From assembly GCF_007858275.1 (NCBI RefSeq), contig NZ_VFEV01000001.1, forward strand, positions 244,392-308,391: DNA of 64,000 bases, in the 5' to 3' direction. Shown here piece by piece: positions 46,005 through 55,128 of this stretch. The DNA comes from Pseudomonas proteolytica. Its GTDB lineage: Bacteria; Pseudomonadota; Gammaproteobacteria; Pseudomonadales; Pseudomonadaceae. The position numbers and the translations under genes are program-made. The notes under the pieces were generated by a model that saw nothing but the letters and a program-made list of their open reading frames with translations, was not told the origin of the DNA and searched no databases. Positions within the stretch are counted from its first letter, which is position 1, and each line of letters opens with the position of its first letter.

Positions 46005-47411
46005 TTACCGGATGTGCGGCGCAATGACTCCCTGGACCCAGAACCGTGGCTGCAGGTGGCCTTTGGCAGTGTCGATGTAGTGTTGGCTGCGCTCCGTGGA
46101 GCCAGGCAGGTCGCGGTACACGACAACTACCAGCAACGCCACCGCAAGCACAGCCGCCACTTGCCAGGCCCGATGCAACAGCGGCATCGGTTCGACAACC
46201 GGCGTGTGCCACGGATGCAATGCCATCAGCCAGCCCACCACCAGCGCCAACCAGAGTTGCGAATAGGGCATCACAATCACCCCGTCGACCATCGCCTGCA
46301 CGGTCGCGCCCAGCAACGCGGCGAACAGACACAGGCGCAACAGGTCTTGCGGTGACCGTGCCGGCCCTTGCCGATGGATCACCCTCAACGTGGCCCAACC
46401 ACCGCGCAGCGCCAGCAACGACACACACAAGGCAGAGGGCACGCCCCACTCACTGGCCCACTGCAGGATTGCCTGGTGCGGGTGGGCTGCGATCGGGTTG
46501 GGGATATCAGCAAAGTGCATCGGCCCAAAACCGAGCCATGGCCGTTCGCGGATCATGTCCCAGGCTTGCCACCAGATTACTTCACGACCTGAAAGGCTGG
46601 TGGTGAGCCGGTCATTGGAAAGACTGGCAATCTCCAGCCCCAGGTAACGCGCCAAAACCATGAACAACAACCAGTACAAAAACAGCCCGCCACACAACGC
46701 AGCCACCTGCCAGGCCAACCAGCGACGCCCCGCAGCCCCCAAAAAAGCCAGGATGACCGCCGCAACGCCGATCCCCAGCCAGGTACCACGGGTGCCACCA
46801 CTGATTGCAATCAACCACCAGGCACACAACAGGGCGAACACCAGGCCACGCGTCAACCGCGAAGTGCTCGCAAGCAGCAGCGGCAACGCCAGCAAGGGCA
46901 AGGTAAAGGTCTGGAACTGGCCGTAGAAGCGCTTGTTGGAGAACCCACCAAGCAGAAGATCTGTGTCCAGTGTCGTGTCGCCACTGGTAAACGCCAGCAC
47001 GCCTGCGTACCCATATTGAAGGGTCTTGATCAGGCACAGCAGCAACACAAACAGGATCAGCGCCTGATCCAGGGCCTGATCGCCATTGCGGCGTAGCCGG
47101 GCAAAAGCCGCCGCAATCACCCCGCAGGTGAGCATCAGCGCCCACTCGGTCAACGCCCAAAGTGGCTGGTGGGCCAACCACGTGGAGACCAACCCCAGGC
47201 CAAGAACCAGCGCCAGGCCGATCGCGGTGGGCCTGTCGACCAGCCTGCCGGCGGGAGTCACCAGGCCATAGACCACTGCGCACACGCCAACGCCAACCTG
47301 CACCACACGCTGCCAGTCATGACCACTGAAGGATAGGGTGATGCCCAGTAGCAGAAGGCTCAGCGCCAGCACCAGGAACACGCTTCCTCGCTGTTGCACG
47401 GATAACGTCAT
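46005..47411 (-). CDS. O-antigen ligase/pilin glycosylation-type (TfpO/PilO-like) membrane protein
   Basis: Polytopic inner-membrane protein (468 aa) with about 10-12 membrane helices and a large periplasmic loop with the Wzy_C-type signature (WWQAWDMIRERPWLGFG, then HPHQAILQWASEWG). Such ligases attach O-antigen units to pilin (TfpO/PilO) or to lipid A. Its location directly downstream of pilA and before tRNA-Thr is that of tfpO in group-I P. aeruginosa. ATG 47411 is used; a TTG at 47417 has a better-spaced AAGGAAG. The pilin here lacks the C-terminal Ser that TfpO modifies. Confidence 0.85.
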   Translation of the reverse strand: MTLSVQQRGSVFLVLALSLLLLGITLSFSGHDWQRVVQVGVGVCAVVYGLVTPAGRLVDRPTAIGLALVLGLGLVSTWLAHQPLWALTEWALMLTCGVIAAAFARLRRNGDQALDQALILFVLLLCLIKTLQYGYAGVLAFTSGDTTLDTDLLLGGFSNKRFYGQFQTFTLPLLALPLLLASTSRLTRGLVFALLCAWWLIAISGGTRGTWLGIGVAAVILAFLGAAGRRWLAWQVAALCGGLFLYWLLFMVLARYLGLEIASLSNDRLTTSLSGREVIWWQAWDMIRERPWLGFGPMHFADIPNPIAAHPHQAILQWASEWGVPSALCVSLLALRGGWATLRVIHRQGPARSPQDLLRLCLFAALLGATVQAMVDGVIVMPYSQLWLALVVGWLMALHPWHTPVVEPMPLLHRAWQVAAVLAVALLVVVVYRDLPGSTERSQHYIDTAKGHLQPRFWVQGVIAPHIR

Positions 47412-47488
47412 GGGCAATCTTTACTTCCTTGTGGAGTGCCTGGGAGCCGTTACGCCCGGCTCCCGTCACTGATTCAGGCGACCCGGCC

Positions 47489-47899
47489 TCATTTGACAGC
47501 CGCGCACCCCTTTGCAATGTACTGCTCGTCAGCGGTCGTGGTGCACTTCCAACCCTCGCTGGCACTGCGCGCCAGGGTAATGAGCTTGCCCTGGATGGGC
47601 GCAGGCGCATCGAGAATTTCACAGGCAATCGAACCCGTGCCCGCAGCCACATCACCTGCAACGCTGATCGTGCAGTTGGCGGTCGGGCTGGTACCACCGA
47701 TCAGCGCCAGCGTGGGCACCGTGCCCTGGTTGAAGGTGTCCTCGAAACCGGCCTTCAACGCCGAGATTTCCGCCAGCCCCGCCGTGAACTTGGCCTTGGC
47801 CTGATGCTTGGTATACATGGGCAGGCCAATCGTGGCCAAGATGCCGATGATCGCCACGACGATCAACAACTCGATCAAAGTAAAGCCGTTCTGACGCAT
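47489..47899 (-). CDS. pilA: Type IV pilin PilA
   Basis: Major pilin precursor (136 aa). A five-residue leader ends in Gly5 (MRQNG-FTLIELLIVV) with Phe as the first mature residue and the conserved Glu at mature position 5. A hydrophobic helix covers mature residues 1-25, then an alpha/beta head with Cys at precursor positions 76, 93, 119 and 132. C119-C132 fits the disulfide loop. It is exported and cleaved by PilD encoded nearby. The ATG at 47899 is fixed by the leader. It is divergent from pilC with a shared 200-bp promoter region. Confidence 0.93.
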   Translation of the reverse strand: MRQNGFTLIELLIVVAIIGILATIGLPMYTKHQAKAKFTAGLAEISALKAGFEDTFNQGTVPTLALIGGTSPTANCTISVAGDVAAGTGSIACEILDAPAPIQGKLITLARSASEGWKCTTTADEQYIAKGCAAVK

Positions 47900-48102
47900 C
47901 ACACTCACTCTCCAGAATAAAAACCCATCGCAAGGCACATCCTGTGCCCTGCCCTTGGCAACCGCGCCAGTGTACTCATCCGCGTCGGGCCAGGCCCTCA
48001 CAAGACGCACAATCTGACATTTTTCCCCTCCCCAATAGCCGGATGGACACAGAGGCCTGACTAAGCTGTAGATCATCACCTGCCGATGAGCTATCGCCGC
48101 CA

Positions 48103-49323
48103 ATGAATGATGTCACTGTGAGCCCCACCGCCACCTATGCTTGGGAAGGCACGTTGCGCAATGGCCGCAAGGTGTCCGGCGAAACCCGTGGCCATAGCCC
48201 GGCCGTGATCAAGGCACAACTGCGCCGGCAAGGCATAACCCCGGTTCGGGTACACGTGCGCTCCAGCCTCCTTTGCGGCCTGGGCAACCCAATCACCCCA
48301 GCCGATATTGCGCTGTTCACCCGCCAACTGGCGACCCTGCTGAAGGCGGGAATTCCCTTGCTACAAGCCTTCGACATGATTGGCGAAGGCTTTGACAGCC
48401 CGGCCATGCGCACAATGGTCCAAGGGCTGAAGCAGGAGATTGCCGCCGGCAACAGCCTGACCGCCGCGCTATCGAAACAGCCGCAGTGCTTCAACCCCCT
48501 GTATTGCAGCCTGATCGCGGCCGGCGAACAGGCCGGCACCCTGGAGACCTTGCTGGAGCGGGTAGCCACCCACCTGGAGAAGAGCCAGCGCCTCAAGGCC
48601 CGGATCAAGAAGGCCATGACCTATCCGCTGGTGGTCGTGCTCGTGGCGATGCTGGTCAGCAGCATCTTGCTGATCCACGTCGTGCCCCAATTCGAAAGCC
48701 TGTTCGCCGGCATCGACACACCGCTGCCACGCTTTACCCTGCTGGTCATCGGGCTGTCCGAATTCATGCAAGGCGCATGGTGGATGCTATTGCTGACCGT
48801 AATCGCAAGTGCCTGGGGAATACGCCGCGCCTACCGCCGACACAACGGTTTGCGCCTGTGGCTGGACACGGGTTTGTTGAAACTACCGCTGGCAGGCACA
48901 CTGCTGAAAAAAACCGCAGTCGCCCGCTACGCTCGCACACTCGCCACCACCTTTGCCGCTGGCGTACCGCTGGCACAGGCGCTGGACTCAGTGGCCGCAG
49001 CCGCTGGCAACGAGCGGTTCACACAGGCAATCACGCGTATGCGCCAGGACGTGGCAATAGGAATGCAATTGAATCGAACCATGACCGCCAGCGGCCTGTT
49101 CCCTGGCATGGCGATCCAGATGACCGCCATCGGCGAAGAATCAGGAGCGCTGGACAGCATGCTGGAGAAGGTCGCCGATCATTATGAAACGGACGTCGAC
49201 AACCTGGTGGACAACCTCAGCAGCCTGATGGAGCCGCTGATCATGGTGGTGCTCGGCAGCATTGTCGGGGCACTGGTAATCGCCATGTACCTGCCGATCT
49301 TCCAGCTTGGCACGGCGTTTTGA
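48103..49323 (+). CDS. pilC: Type IV pilus inner-membrane platform protein PilC
   Basis: Inner-membrane assembly platform (406 aa) with two T2SSF repeats (about residues 70-195 and 270-395), each followed by hydrophobic segments (LVVVLVAMLVSSILL near 180-195 and a C-terminal one near 380-400). It anchors the pilus machinery and couples to the assembly ATPase. The gene starts 204 bp from divergent pilA. PilB, which normally lies between pilA and pilC, is absent. It is followed closely by pilD. Confidence 0.93.
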   Translation: MNDVTVSPTATYAWEGTLRNGRKVSGETRGHSPAVIKAQLRRQGITPVRVHVRSSLLCGLGNPITPADIALFTRQLATLLKAGIPLLQAFDMIGEGFDSPAMRTMVQGLKQEIAAGNSLTAALSKQPQCFNPLYCSLIAAGEQAGTLETLLERVATHLEKSQRLKARIKKAMTYPLVVVLVAMLVSSILLIHVVPQFESLFAGIDTPLPRFTLLVIGLSEFMQGAWWMLLLTVIASAWGIRRAYRRHNGLRLWLDTGLLKLPLAGTLLKKTAVARYARTLATTFAAGVPLAQALDSVAAAAGNERFTQAITRMRQDVAIGMQLNRTMTASGLFPGMAIQMTAIGEESGALDSMLEKVADHYETDVDNLVDNLSSLMEPLIMVVLGSIVGALVIAMYLPIFQLGTAF

Positions 49324-49325
49324 AT

Positions 49326-50198
49326 ATGACTCTGGACCAACTCCTGAGCCTCCATCCCTGGTTGTTCGTCTGGGCAGCACTGGTGCTCGGGCTGATCGTC
49401 GGCAGCTTCCTCAACGTGCTGGTCTGGCGCCTGCCAAAAATGCTCGAACGGGACTGGCGCGCCCAGGCCCATGAGATACTCGGCCTGCCTCCGGAGCCCG
49501 GTGGCCCGACCTATAACCTGTTGCGCCCCAACTCCTGTTGCCCGCATTGTTCGGCGCCGATTCGCCCATGGGAAAATATCCCGGTGATCAGTTATCTGCT
49601 GCTCAGGGGGCGCTGCGCGCGATGCCACGGCTCCATCAGCCCGCGCTACCCGCTCACCGAACTGGCCTGCGGGCTCCTCTCGGCATTTATCGCTTGGCAC
49701 TACGGCTTCGGCTGGCCGGCCGCTGGAGTGCTGTTCTTGAGCTGGGGCTTGCTGGCCATGAGCCTGATTGATGCCGACCACCAGCTATTACCGGATGTGC
49801 TGGTGCTGCCACTGCTGTGGCTGGGGCTGATCCTCAATTACTTCGAGCTGTATGTAACGCTGCCCGATGCAGTGCTGGGCGCGGTTGCCGGGTACCTGAG
49901 CCTGTGGTCGGTGTTCTGGCTATTCAAGCTGTGCACTGGCAAGGACGGCATGGGCTATGGCGACTTCAAGCTGCTAGCCCTGCTCGGCGCCTGGGGTGGC
50001 TGGCAGATCCTGCCGCTGACGCTGTTGCTGGCGTCGCTGGTGGGTGCGATCGCAGGGGTGATTGTGTTGCGCATGCGTAACGCGCAGACCTCGGTGCCCC
50101 TGCCTTTTGGCCCCTATCTGGCGATTGCCGGCTGGATTGCATTGCTCTGGGGTGGTCAAATAACCGACTTCTATTTGCAGTCTGTCGGTTTCAAATGA
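49326..50198 (+). CDS. pilD: Prepilin peptidase/N-methyltransferase PilD
   Basis: Inner-membrane aspartic peptidase (290 aa, the same as P. aeruginosa PilD) that cleaves and methylates type IV pilins and type II secretion pseudopilins. The zinc-binding cysteines C72, C75, C97 and C100 and the catalytic D149 (LIDAD) and D213 (GYGDFK) are all at the PilD positions. It starts 2 bp after the pilC stop and its stop overlaps coaE (ATGA). Confidence 0.96.
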   Translation: MTLDQLLSLHPWLFVWAALVLGLIVGSFLNVLVWRLPKMLERDWRAQAHEILGLPPEPGGPTYNLLRPNSCCPHCSAPIRPWENIPVISYLLLRGRCARCHGSISPRYPLTELACGLLSAFIAWHYGFGWPAAGVLFLSWGLLAMSLIDADHQLLPDVLVLPLLWLGLILNYFELYVTLPDAVLGAVAGYLSLWSVFWLFKLCTGKDGMGYGDFKLLALLGAWGGWQILPLTLLLASLVGAIAGVIVLRMRNAQTSVPLPFGPYLAIAGWIALLWGGQITDFYLQSVGFK

Positions 50199-50818
50199 CC
50201 ACTTCTGTCGCAACACCCTGGATTCTTGGCCTGACGGGCGGCATCGGCAGCGGCAAAAGCGCTGCGGCCCAGCACTTTATCGACCTTGGCGTGGACCTGA
50301 TCGACGCCGACCATGCCTCACGCTGGGTGGTGGAGCCCGGGCGGCCAGCGCTGGCGAAGATTGCCGAGCACTTCGGTGGTGGGATTCTGCTGCCCGATGG
50401 CCAGTTGGATCGCGCCGCCTTGCGCAAGCGTATTTTCGAGGCGCCGCAAGAGCGCCTGTGGCTGGAAGCCCTGCTGCACCCGCTGATTGCAGACGAGATC
50501 CGCAGCCATCTGGCCCGCGCCCGCTCGCCCTATGCGATTTTGGTGTCGCCGTTGTTGATCGAGTCGGGTCAATACACCATGACCCAACGCATCCTGGTGA
50601 TCGATGTGCCGCAATCAACGCAAATTCAGCGTACCCTGCTGCGCGACGGCATCAGCGAAGAACAGGTGCAGGCTATTCTCAAGGCCCAGGCCTCCCGGGA
50701 AGATCGCTTGCGCCATGCCGACGATGTACTGGTCAATGACCAGGACCTGGCCTGGCTACAGGCCGAGGTCGAGCGACTGCACCACTTTTACCTTACTTTG
50801 CGTGGAGGCCGAACATGA
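50195..50818 (+). CDS. coaE: Dephospho-CoA kinase
   Basis: Last enzyme of coenzyme A synthesis (207 aa), phosphorylating dephospho-CoA. P-loop [10 protein letters not shown] lies at residues 12-20, followed by the DADHASR motif. Start and stop both overlap neighbours by four bases (ATGA), giving the conserved pilD-coaE-yacG coupling. Confidence 0.95.
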   Translation: MTTSVATPWILGLTGGIGSGKSAAAQHFIDLGVDLIDADHASRWVVEPGRPALAKIAEHFGGGILLPDGQLDRAALRKRIFEAPQERLWLEALLHPLIADEIRSHLARARSPYAILVSPLLIESGQYTMTQRILVIDVPQSTQIQRTLLRDGISEEQVQAILKAQASREDRLRHADDVLVNDQDLAWLQAEVERLHHFYLTLRGGRT

Positions 50819-51018
50819 GCCAACCCTTGACCGTCGAATGCCCAACCTGCGGCGCCCCCGTGGAATGGAAAGCGACCAACCTCAACCGGCCATTCTGCTC
50901 GGATCGCTGCAAACTGATCGACCTGGGTGCCTGGGCCTCAGAAGAACACAAGATTCCGGTCAGCCCGGACGCCGAAGACGAGCTGTTCTCCGAAGACCTG
51001 CCACCGCGCGCCCATTAA
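50815..51018 (+). CDS. yacG: DNA gyrase inhibitor YacG
   Basis: Small zinc-ribbon protein (67 aa) that binds gyrase GyrB and inhibits supercoiling in E. coli. The zinc ligands C9, C12, C28 and C32 (CPTC and CSDRC) are present. It overlaps the coaE stop by four bases. The C-terminus is acidic, as in the family. Confidence 0.94.
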   Translation: MSQPLTVECPTCGAPVEWKATNLNRPFCSDRCKLIDLGAWASEEHKIPVSPDAEDELFSEDLPPRAH

Positions 51019-51230
51019 GGCCGCATAAAAGCGTATTCCTGCTGGTCGTCGAGGTTTTCCGCAAGGTATTGCAACTCGTCGGCCAGGTCTTCAAAACTGC
51101 GCACGCCCTTGCTCTGCTGCACCACGGCACTCAACAGGGCACGCAGGCTCAAACCTGGATCAAAGCCAATTTCCAGCGCCGCTTCCTGACTCCTGCGTAT
51201 CTCTTGCCGCGCCCACTCGTACACACTCAT
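51015..51230 (-). CDS. Small conserved protein (71 aa), unknown function
   Basis: A small helical acidic protein ([16 protein letters not shown]...) without signal or membrane segment. ATG 51230 follows AGGAG on the minus strand. Its 3' end overlaps the yacG stop by four bases on the opposite strand. A similar small gene (PA4531) lies at this place in P. aeruginosa. Function not recognised. Confidence 0.75.
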   Translation of the reverse strand: MSVYEWARQEIRRSQEAALEIGFDPGLSLRALLSAVVQQSKGVRSFEDLADELQYLAENLDDQQEYAFMRP

Positions 51231-51293
51231 GATCGTGCTCCTGGAAGTTTCGCAGAGCATGCGACCACTTGCGCGTTGTGCCTTTGATTTGGA

Positions 51294-51983
51294 TCAAGGC
51301 CGCGAATTGTCGTCCTTCCAGGGCGCCGAGAGGTAGCGCGTGCGGTTGAACGTCTCAAGCCACTCCGGGCAAAACACCACCAAGGCACTGATCACCATGC
51401 CGTTGATGAAGGCTTCGGGAAAGATGATCAGCCACAGGTAGCCGATAAAGTCTTCGATCCACTCGGGCATGGCGAAGCGACCGTCCAGCCACAGCAAGCC
51501 CAGGCCGGCCAACAGGCACAGCAACGCCGACAATGCGGCGGCAAAAAAACCGGAACAGAAGATATACACGAAGGGATTGCGCGGCTGCGCCCGCTCCACC
51601 AGCAACGCACATGTCTCGGTCACCAATACCGGCAAGAGGATCAGCAGTGCACCGTTGACCCCGACCGCCGCCAGGTCCTGGCGCCCGAGCAGCACCAGGC
51701 CCAGTTGCGCAGCCAGCCCACCGACAATTGCCAGCGGCCAGTCGAGCAACAGGGTCACGGCGGTCATGCCGATAAAGTGGTAGGACACGCCGGTATCGAA
51801 ATCCCGACGCACCAGCCACAACATGAACAGCGCGAACACCGTACCGAACAACAAATGCTGGCGCCGTCGGTCGGCAAACAACTCGACCCAGGACGAGCGC
51901 AGGACCGCCCAAACAATCACCGGCGCATACAGCAGCCAGCCCAGCCACAGGGTTTGCGGCGCCAGCACGGCGGCACTGATCAC
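51294..51983 (-). CDS. CbiM-like/energy-coupling factor-type membrane protein
   Basis: Integral membrane protein (229 aa) with about six or seven hydrophobic segments, annotated in other pseudomonads as an energy-coupling factor ABC transporter permease (CbiM-like). Conserved features include YHFIGMTAVTLLLDWPLAIVGG. Such proteins often take up a metal or vitamin. No ATPase or partner gene lies nearby. Its start overlaps the stop of the upstream exported-protein gene (ATGA). Confidence 0.7.
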   Translation of the reverse strand: MISAAVLAPQTLWLGWLLYAPVIVWAVLRSSWVELFADRRRQHLLFGTVFALFMLWLVRRDFDTGVSYHFIGMTAVTLLLDWPLAIVGGLAAQLGLVLLGRQDLAAVGVNGALLILLPVLVTETCALLVERAQPRNPFVYIFCSGFFAAALSALLCLLAGLGLLWLDGRFAMPEWIEDFIGYLWLIIFPEAFINGMVISALVVFCPEWLETFNRTRYLSAPWKDDNSRP

Positions 51984-52447
51984 GGCTGCACCTGCTCCAG
52001 GGCCTGGCGCAGTTCGGTGGCAGAGGCGTACTCATGGCGCGCGACCAGCTTGCCGTCTTCCAGTTGCAGCCACAGTACTTTATCCACAGGCGCCGGATAA
52101 CGTGGAGCGATCCGAGCATCACGGTCGAGCATGACCCGGTAGTTGTAGGCCTGCATCGCGGGGACGGCGAAAAGCTTGGCGATCAACCTCGGCATGCGCT
52201 GGATATCGGCGACAAACACCACATGGCGCGCCTCCAGATAGCCCTTGGGCTGGCCCTGCAATGCCGCATCCACCTGTTTGGCTGCGTCCATGCTGCGCGC
52301 CACCAGCAAGACCTGCGCCTGATTATCCAGGGTATAGGCCTGGCCGAATTGATCCAGCAAGGTCCAGGGAGCTAGCCGCTCTCCGAGCTCAACTGCCTGG
52401 GCCCACAGGGGCAGAAAGACCAGAAACACCGCAACCAAAAACCTCAC
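51980..52447 (-). CDS. Exported thioredoxin-fold-like protein, unknown function
   Basis: A 155-aa protein with a Sec signal peptide (RFLVAVFLVFLPLWAQA-VELG). The mature part resembles a degenerate peroxiredoxin/thioredoxin fold (LAPWTLLDQFGQAYTL start, then strands and helices) but has no cysteine, so no redox activity is expected. The GTG at 52447 is chosen because AAGGAG lies six bases before it and the signal peptide begins there. It is coupled to the membrane protein gene downstream. Corresponds by position to PA4533. Confidence 0.7.
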   Translation of the reverse strand: MRFLVAVFLVFLPLWAQAVELGERLAPWTLLDQFGQAYTLDNQAQVLLVARSMDAAKQVDAALQGQPKGYLEARHVVFVADIQRMPRLIAKLFAVPAMQAYNYRVMLDRDARIAPRYPAPVDKVLWLQLEDGKLVARHEYASATELRQALEQVQP

Positions 52448-52549
52448 CGCGAACTCCTTGAGCAAAACCATCAACCGAACTGCCAGTCTACACCGAGCCT
52501 TTTCACACCGGACTTCCTGCGGTCATCATTTGAACGCTAAGCTGGAACC

Positions 52550-53179
52550 ATGGATGACTCAGATTATTTGCGCCTGCTCACCATAGCGGCCGAACAAGCC
52601 AACGCGTTCCTGTCCAATGCCCGCAAATGGGAGCGTGAGCGTTGGGTCTGCCAGCGCCTGCTACAAGGCCTGAATGTGCCCTACCGCGCCGAAGAATTTC
52701 ATGCCGCCGGTCAAGAACCGCCGGATGTGCTGTTTCGCGACGCCAGTTTCGAAGTGTTTTTTGTCCTGGACGAAGGCCGGCGCCTGAATGACGAATGGCG
52801 CGACGAACTGCTACGGCGGCGCAGCGCTTTTTCCCTGAGCCAATTGGTGCGACGTGAAGCCAAGCCCAGGCGCATTCCCGCCCATGAGTTCCTGCTGCGC
52901 CTGGCGCCGACCCTGCGCAAGAAGGCCCATAACTATAAAGAACGCGGCATGGACCTGGGGGAGCTGGATATCATCGCCTTCGCCAGCCTCAAGCGCGAAG
53001 TGCTGGACCTCAACAGCCATTTCCCGCCACCCACGGAATACCTGCGCCAGGGCTGGCGCTCGCTGTCATTGGTCGGCCCGACCTTTGCACGCGTGTTGTT
53101 CGCCCACCCGGACGCCCCGGATTTCTTGCGCAACAACCTGGGGCGCAGCATAGTGTTCGACGTGGGTATCAGCCTGTAA
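52550..53179 (+). CDS. DUF1780 domain protein
   Basis: A 209-aa soluble protein of the DUF1780 family, conserved in pseudomonads, with a PD-(D/E)XK-nuclease-like fold suggested for the family. Visible features include EFHAAGQEPPDVLF and the FEVFFVLDEGRRLNDEWRDE stretch, where the acidic residues could be an active site. No signal peptide. It is the first gene in a short rightward run with the DUF3094 gene and ndh. Function unproven. Confidence 0.75.
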   Translation: MDDSDYLRLLTIAAEQANAFLSNARKWERERWVCQRLLQGLNVPYRAEEFHAAGQEPPDVLFRDASFEVFFVLDEGRRLNDEWRDELLRRRSAFSLSQLVRREAKPRRIPAHEFLLRLAPTLRKKAHNYKERGMDLGELDIIAFASLKREVLDLNSHFPPPTEYLRQGWRSLSLVGPTFARVLFAHPDAPDFLRNNLGRSIVFDVGISL

Positions 53180-53218
53180 CGTGATGCCCTTTTGCAACGT
53201 CTACCTGACGAGGCCTTT

Positions 53219-53392
53219 ATGACCAGCCGCCTGAACCCTGACGACCAAGAACATGTCGAAGAGTACCTGCAACTGTCCCAACACCAGGTTGAGCGCAAGC
53301 CTTTCCGGCCGTGGCTGCTCCTTGGGGTGGTACTGCTTGTGGTGATTGGCCTGGGCCTCCTGAGCCGCCTTTTGAGTTACCTGACGCTATGA
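53219..53392 (+). CDS. DUF3094 small membrane protein
   Basis: A 57-aa protein with a soluble N-terminus (LNPDDQEHVEEYL) and a single C-terminal membrane helix (LLLGVVLLVVIGLGLLSRLL). ATG 53219 is chosen; the earlier start at 53192 would add nine unrelated residues. It belongs to the pseudomonad DUF3094 family and lies 40 bp after the DUF1780 gene. Confidence 0.75.
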   Translation: MTSRLNPDDQEHVEEYLQLSQHQVERKPFRPWLLLGVVLLVVIGLGLLSRLLSYLTL

Positions 53393-53452
53393 GCTGCCTG
53401 GCGCTCGCTCGGGTAACTGCACCGATTTCTTTTAGCCTTGCGAGATACCCCC

Positions 53453-54751
53453 ATGACCCATCGTATTATTATCGTCGGCGGCGGCGCCGGCGGCCTGGAG
53501 TTGGCTACCCGACTGGGTAAGACTCTGGGCAAGCGCGGTACCGCCAGCATCACGCTGGTGGACACCAACCTGACCCATATCTGGAAACCCCTGCTGCACG
53601 AGGTTGCCGCCGGCTCGCTGAACTCCTCTGAAGACGAACTCAATTACGTTGCCCAGGCAAAATGGAACCACTTCGAGTTCCAGCTGGGGCGCATGAGCGG
53701 GCTTGATCGTGAACAGAAGATAATCCAGCTGGCCGCGACCCTTGATGAAGAAGGCCGGGAACTGGTGCCTGCGCGCGTGTTGGGCTATGACACCCTGGTG
53801 ATTGCGGTCGGTAGCACCACCAATGACTTCGGCACCGAGGGCGCAGCACAACACTGCCTGTTCCTAGATACCCGCAAACAGGCAGAGCGCTTCCACCAGC
53901 AATTGCTCAACCACTACCTGCGCGCCCATGCTGGGCAAACCGATGTGGTGGAAAGAATCAGCGTGGCAATCGTTGGCGCTGGCGCCACCGGTGTCGAGTT
54001 GGCCGCGGAGCTGCACAACGCGGCCCATGAGCTGGCAGCCTATGGCCTGGACCGGATCAAACCAGAAAACATGTCCATCACCCTGATCGAAGCCGGGCCA
54101 CGGGTATTGCCAGCCCTGCCAGAGCGGATCAGCGGACCTGTGCATAAAACCCTGGAAAAGCTCGGGGTGACGGTCATGACCAACTCCGCCGTGAGCGAAG
54201 TCACCGCCGACAGCCTGATCACCAGCAGTGGCCAGGTGATTCCCGCCAGCCTCAAGGTGTGGGCCGCCGGGATTCGCGCGCCGGGCTTTCTCAAGGACAT
54301 CGACGGCCTGGAGACCAACCGCATCAACCAACTGCAGGTGCTGCCAACACTGCAGACCACCCGTGACGAGAATATCTTCGCCTTTGGCGACTGCGCGGCC
54401 TGCCCGCAGCCGGGTACCGACCGTAACGTTCCACCGCGGGCGCAAGCGGCCCACCAGCAGGCGTCGTTGCTGGCCAAATCGCTGAAATTGCGCATCGAGG
54501 GCAAGCCCCTGCCCAGCTATAAGTACACCGACTACGGCTCACTGATCTCGCTGTCGCGTTTTTCGGCTGTGGGTAACTTGATGGGCAACCTGACCGGCAG
54601 CGTGATGCTTGAAGGCTGGCTGGCGCGGATGTTCTATGTGTCGCTGTACCGCATGCACCAGATGGCCTTGTACGGGTTCTTCCGCACGATGATGTTGATG
54701 CTGGGCAGCAAGATTGGGCGGGGCACTGAGCCGCGGCTCAAACTCCACTAA
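53453..54751 (+). CDS. ndh: NADH dehydrogenase, type II
   Basis: Peripheral membrane flavoprotein (432 aa) that oxidises NADH and reduces quinone without pumping protons. Two Rossmann motifs are present: FAD-binding GGGAGGLELA at the N-terminus and NADH-binding GAGATGVELA near residue 174. The C-terminal part forms the membrane-associating region. ATG 53453 starts MTHRIIIVGGG, the typical N-terminus. It is followed by a REP-like palindrome and a strong terminator. Corresponds to PA4538. Confidence 0.94.
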   Translation: MTHRIIIVGGGAGGLELATRLGKTLGKRGTASITLVDTNLTHIWKPLLHEVAAGSLNSSEDELNYVAQAKWNHFEFQLGRMSGLDREQKIIQLAATLDEEGRELVPARVLGYDTLVIAVGSTTNDFGTEGAAQHCLFLDTRKQAERFHQQLLNHYLRAHAGQTDVVERISVAIVGAGATGVELAAELHNAAHELAAYGLDRIKPENMSITLIEAGPRVLPALPERISGPVHKTLEKLGVTVMTNSAVSEVTADSLITSSGQVIPASLKVWAAGIRAPGFLKDIDGLETNRINQLQVLPTLQTTRDENIFAFGDCAACPQPGTDRNVPPRAQAAHQQASLLAKSLKLRIEGKPLPSYKYTDYGSLISLSRFSAVGNLMGNLTGSVMLEGWLARMFYVSLYRMHQMALYGFFRTMMLMLGSKIGRGTEPRLKLH

Positions 54752-54764
54752 CAACACGGTCCCG

Positions 54765-54836
54765 GATGGGAGGGGGCTTGCTCCCGATAGCGGTGGTTCA
54801 CACACACCGCAATCGGGAGCAAGCCCCCTTCTACAT
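54765..54836. repeat. Long REP-like palindrome (GGGGGCTTGCTCCCGAT class)
   Basis: GGGGGCTTGCTCCCGAT (54772-54788) pairs with ATCGGGAGCAAGCCCCC (54812-54828), extended inward by GCGGTG/CACCGC. A different head class from the other palindromes in the window. It lies 15-80 bp after ndh. Confidence 0.85.
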
Positions 54837-54871
54837 TGGATCGGCGGCACTTTCAGGTTTTGCGCAGGCAA

Positions 54872-54907
54872 AAAAAATCCCCGTATCTTTCGATACGAGG
54901 ATTTTTA
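54872..54907. terminator. Bidirectional intrinsic terminator between ndh and tRNA-Pro
   Basis: AAAAATCCCCGTATC / GATACGAGGATTTTT with a TTTC loop. T-runs flank the stem on both strands, so it can end ndh (rightward) and tRNA-Pro (leftward) transcripts. Confidence 0.85.
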
Positions 54908-54910
54908 ATA

Positions 54911-54987
54911 TGGTCGGGGTAAGGGGATTCGAACTCCTGACATCCTGCTCCCAAAGCAGGCGCGCTACCGGACTGCGCTATACCCCG
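54911..54987 (-). tRNA. tRNA-Pro(TGG)
   Basis: Minus-strand cloverleaf: acceptor CGGGGTA/TACCCCG, anticodon stem CCTGC/GCAGG with loop TTTGGGA (anticodon TGG), T-loop TTCGAAT and encoded CCA at 54911-54913. It stands next to the tRNA-Lys fragment, as in the PAO1 PA4541 tRNA cluster. Confidence 0.96.
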
Positions 54988-54995
54988 GTAAAAAA

Positions 54996-55019
54996 AAGGC
55001 GACCTTTTCAAGTCGCCTT
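54996..55019 (-). terminator. Intrinsic terminator of the former tRNA-Lys
   Basis: AAGGCGAC / GTCGCCTT stem with a TTTTCAA-type loop; on the minus strand it is followed by a T run. It lies between the tRNA-Lys fragment and tRNA-Pro. Confidence 0.7.
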
Positions 55020-55083
55020 CTTCGATCAGTGCTTTTGGCCTCTGATCTTAAGATTCGATTCCAGCGTTAACTGGTCTCAAAAA

Positions 55084-55128
55084 TGGTGGGTCGTGTGGGA
55101 TTCGAACCTACGACCAATTGGTTAAAAG
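55084..55128 (-). other. tRNA-Lys(TTT) 3' fragment, att junction of the element
   Basis: Reading leftward, CTTTTAACC (anticodon loop), GTAGG-TTCGAAT-CCCAC (T-arm), acceptor ACGACCC and encoded CCA are present, but no D-arm or 5' acceptor follows on the right. These 45 nt are the displaced host 3' end; the complete tRNA should lie at the far end of the element. Site-specific integration at tRNA-Lys is the established habit of this ICE family. Confidence 0.88.

Noticed and set aside
51980..52474. Longer start (52474 or 52471) for the exported thioredoxin-fold-like protein
   Set aside because: It would put ten charged/hydrophobic residues before the signal peptide and ignores AAGGAG before GTG 52447.
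8125..54836. CRISPR array from recurring palindromes
   Set aside because: The repeats are scattered REP pairs of several head classes between genes, without regular spacers or cas genes.
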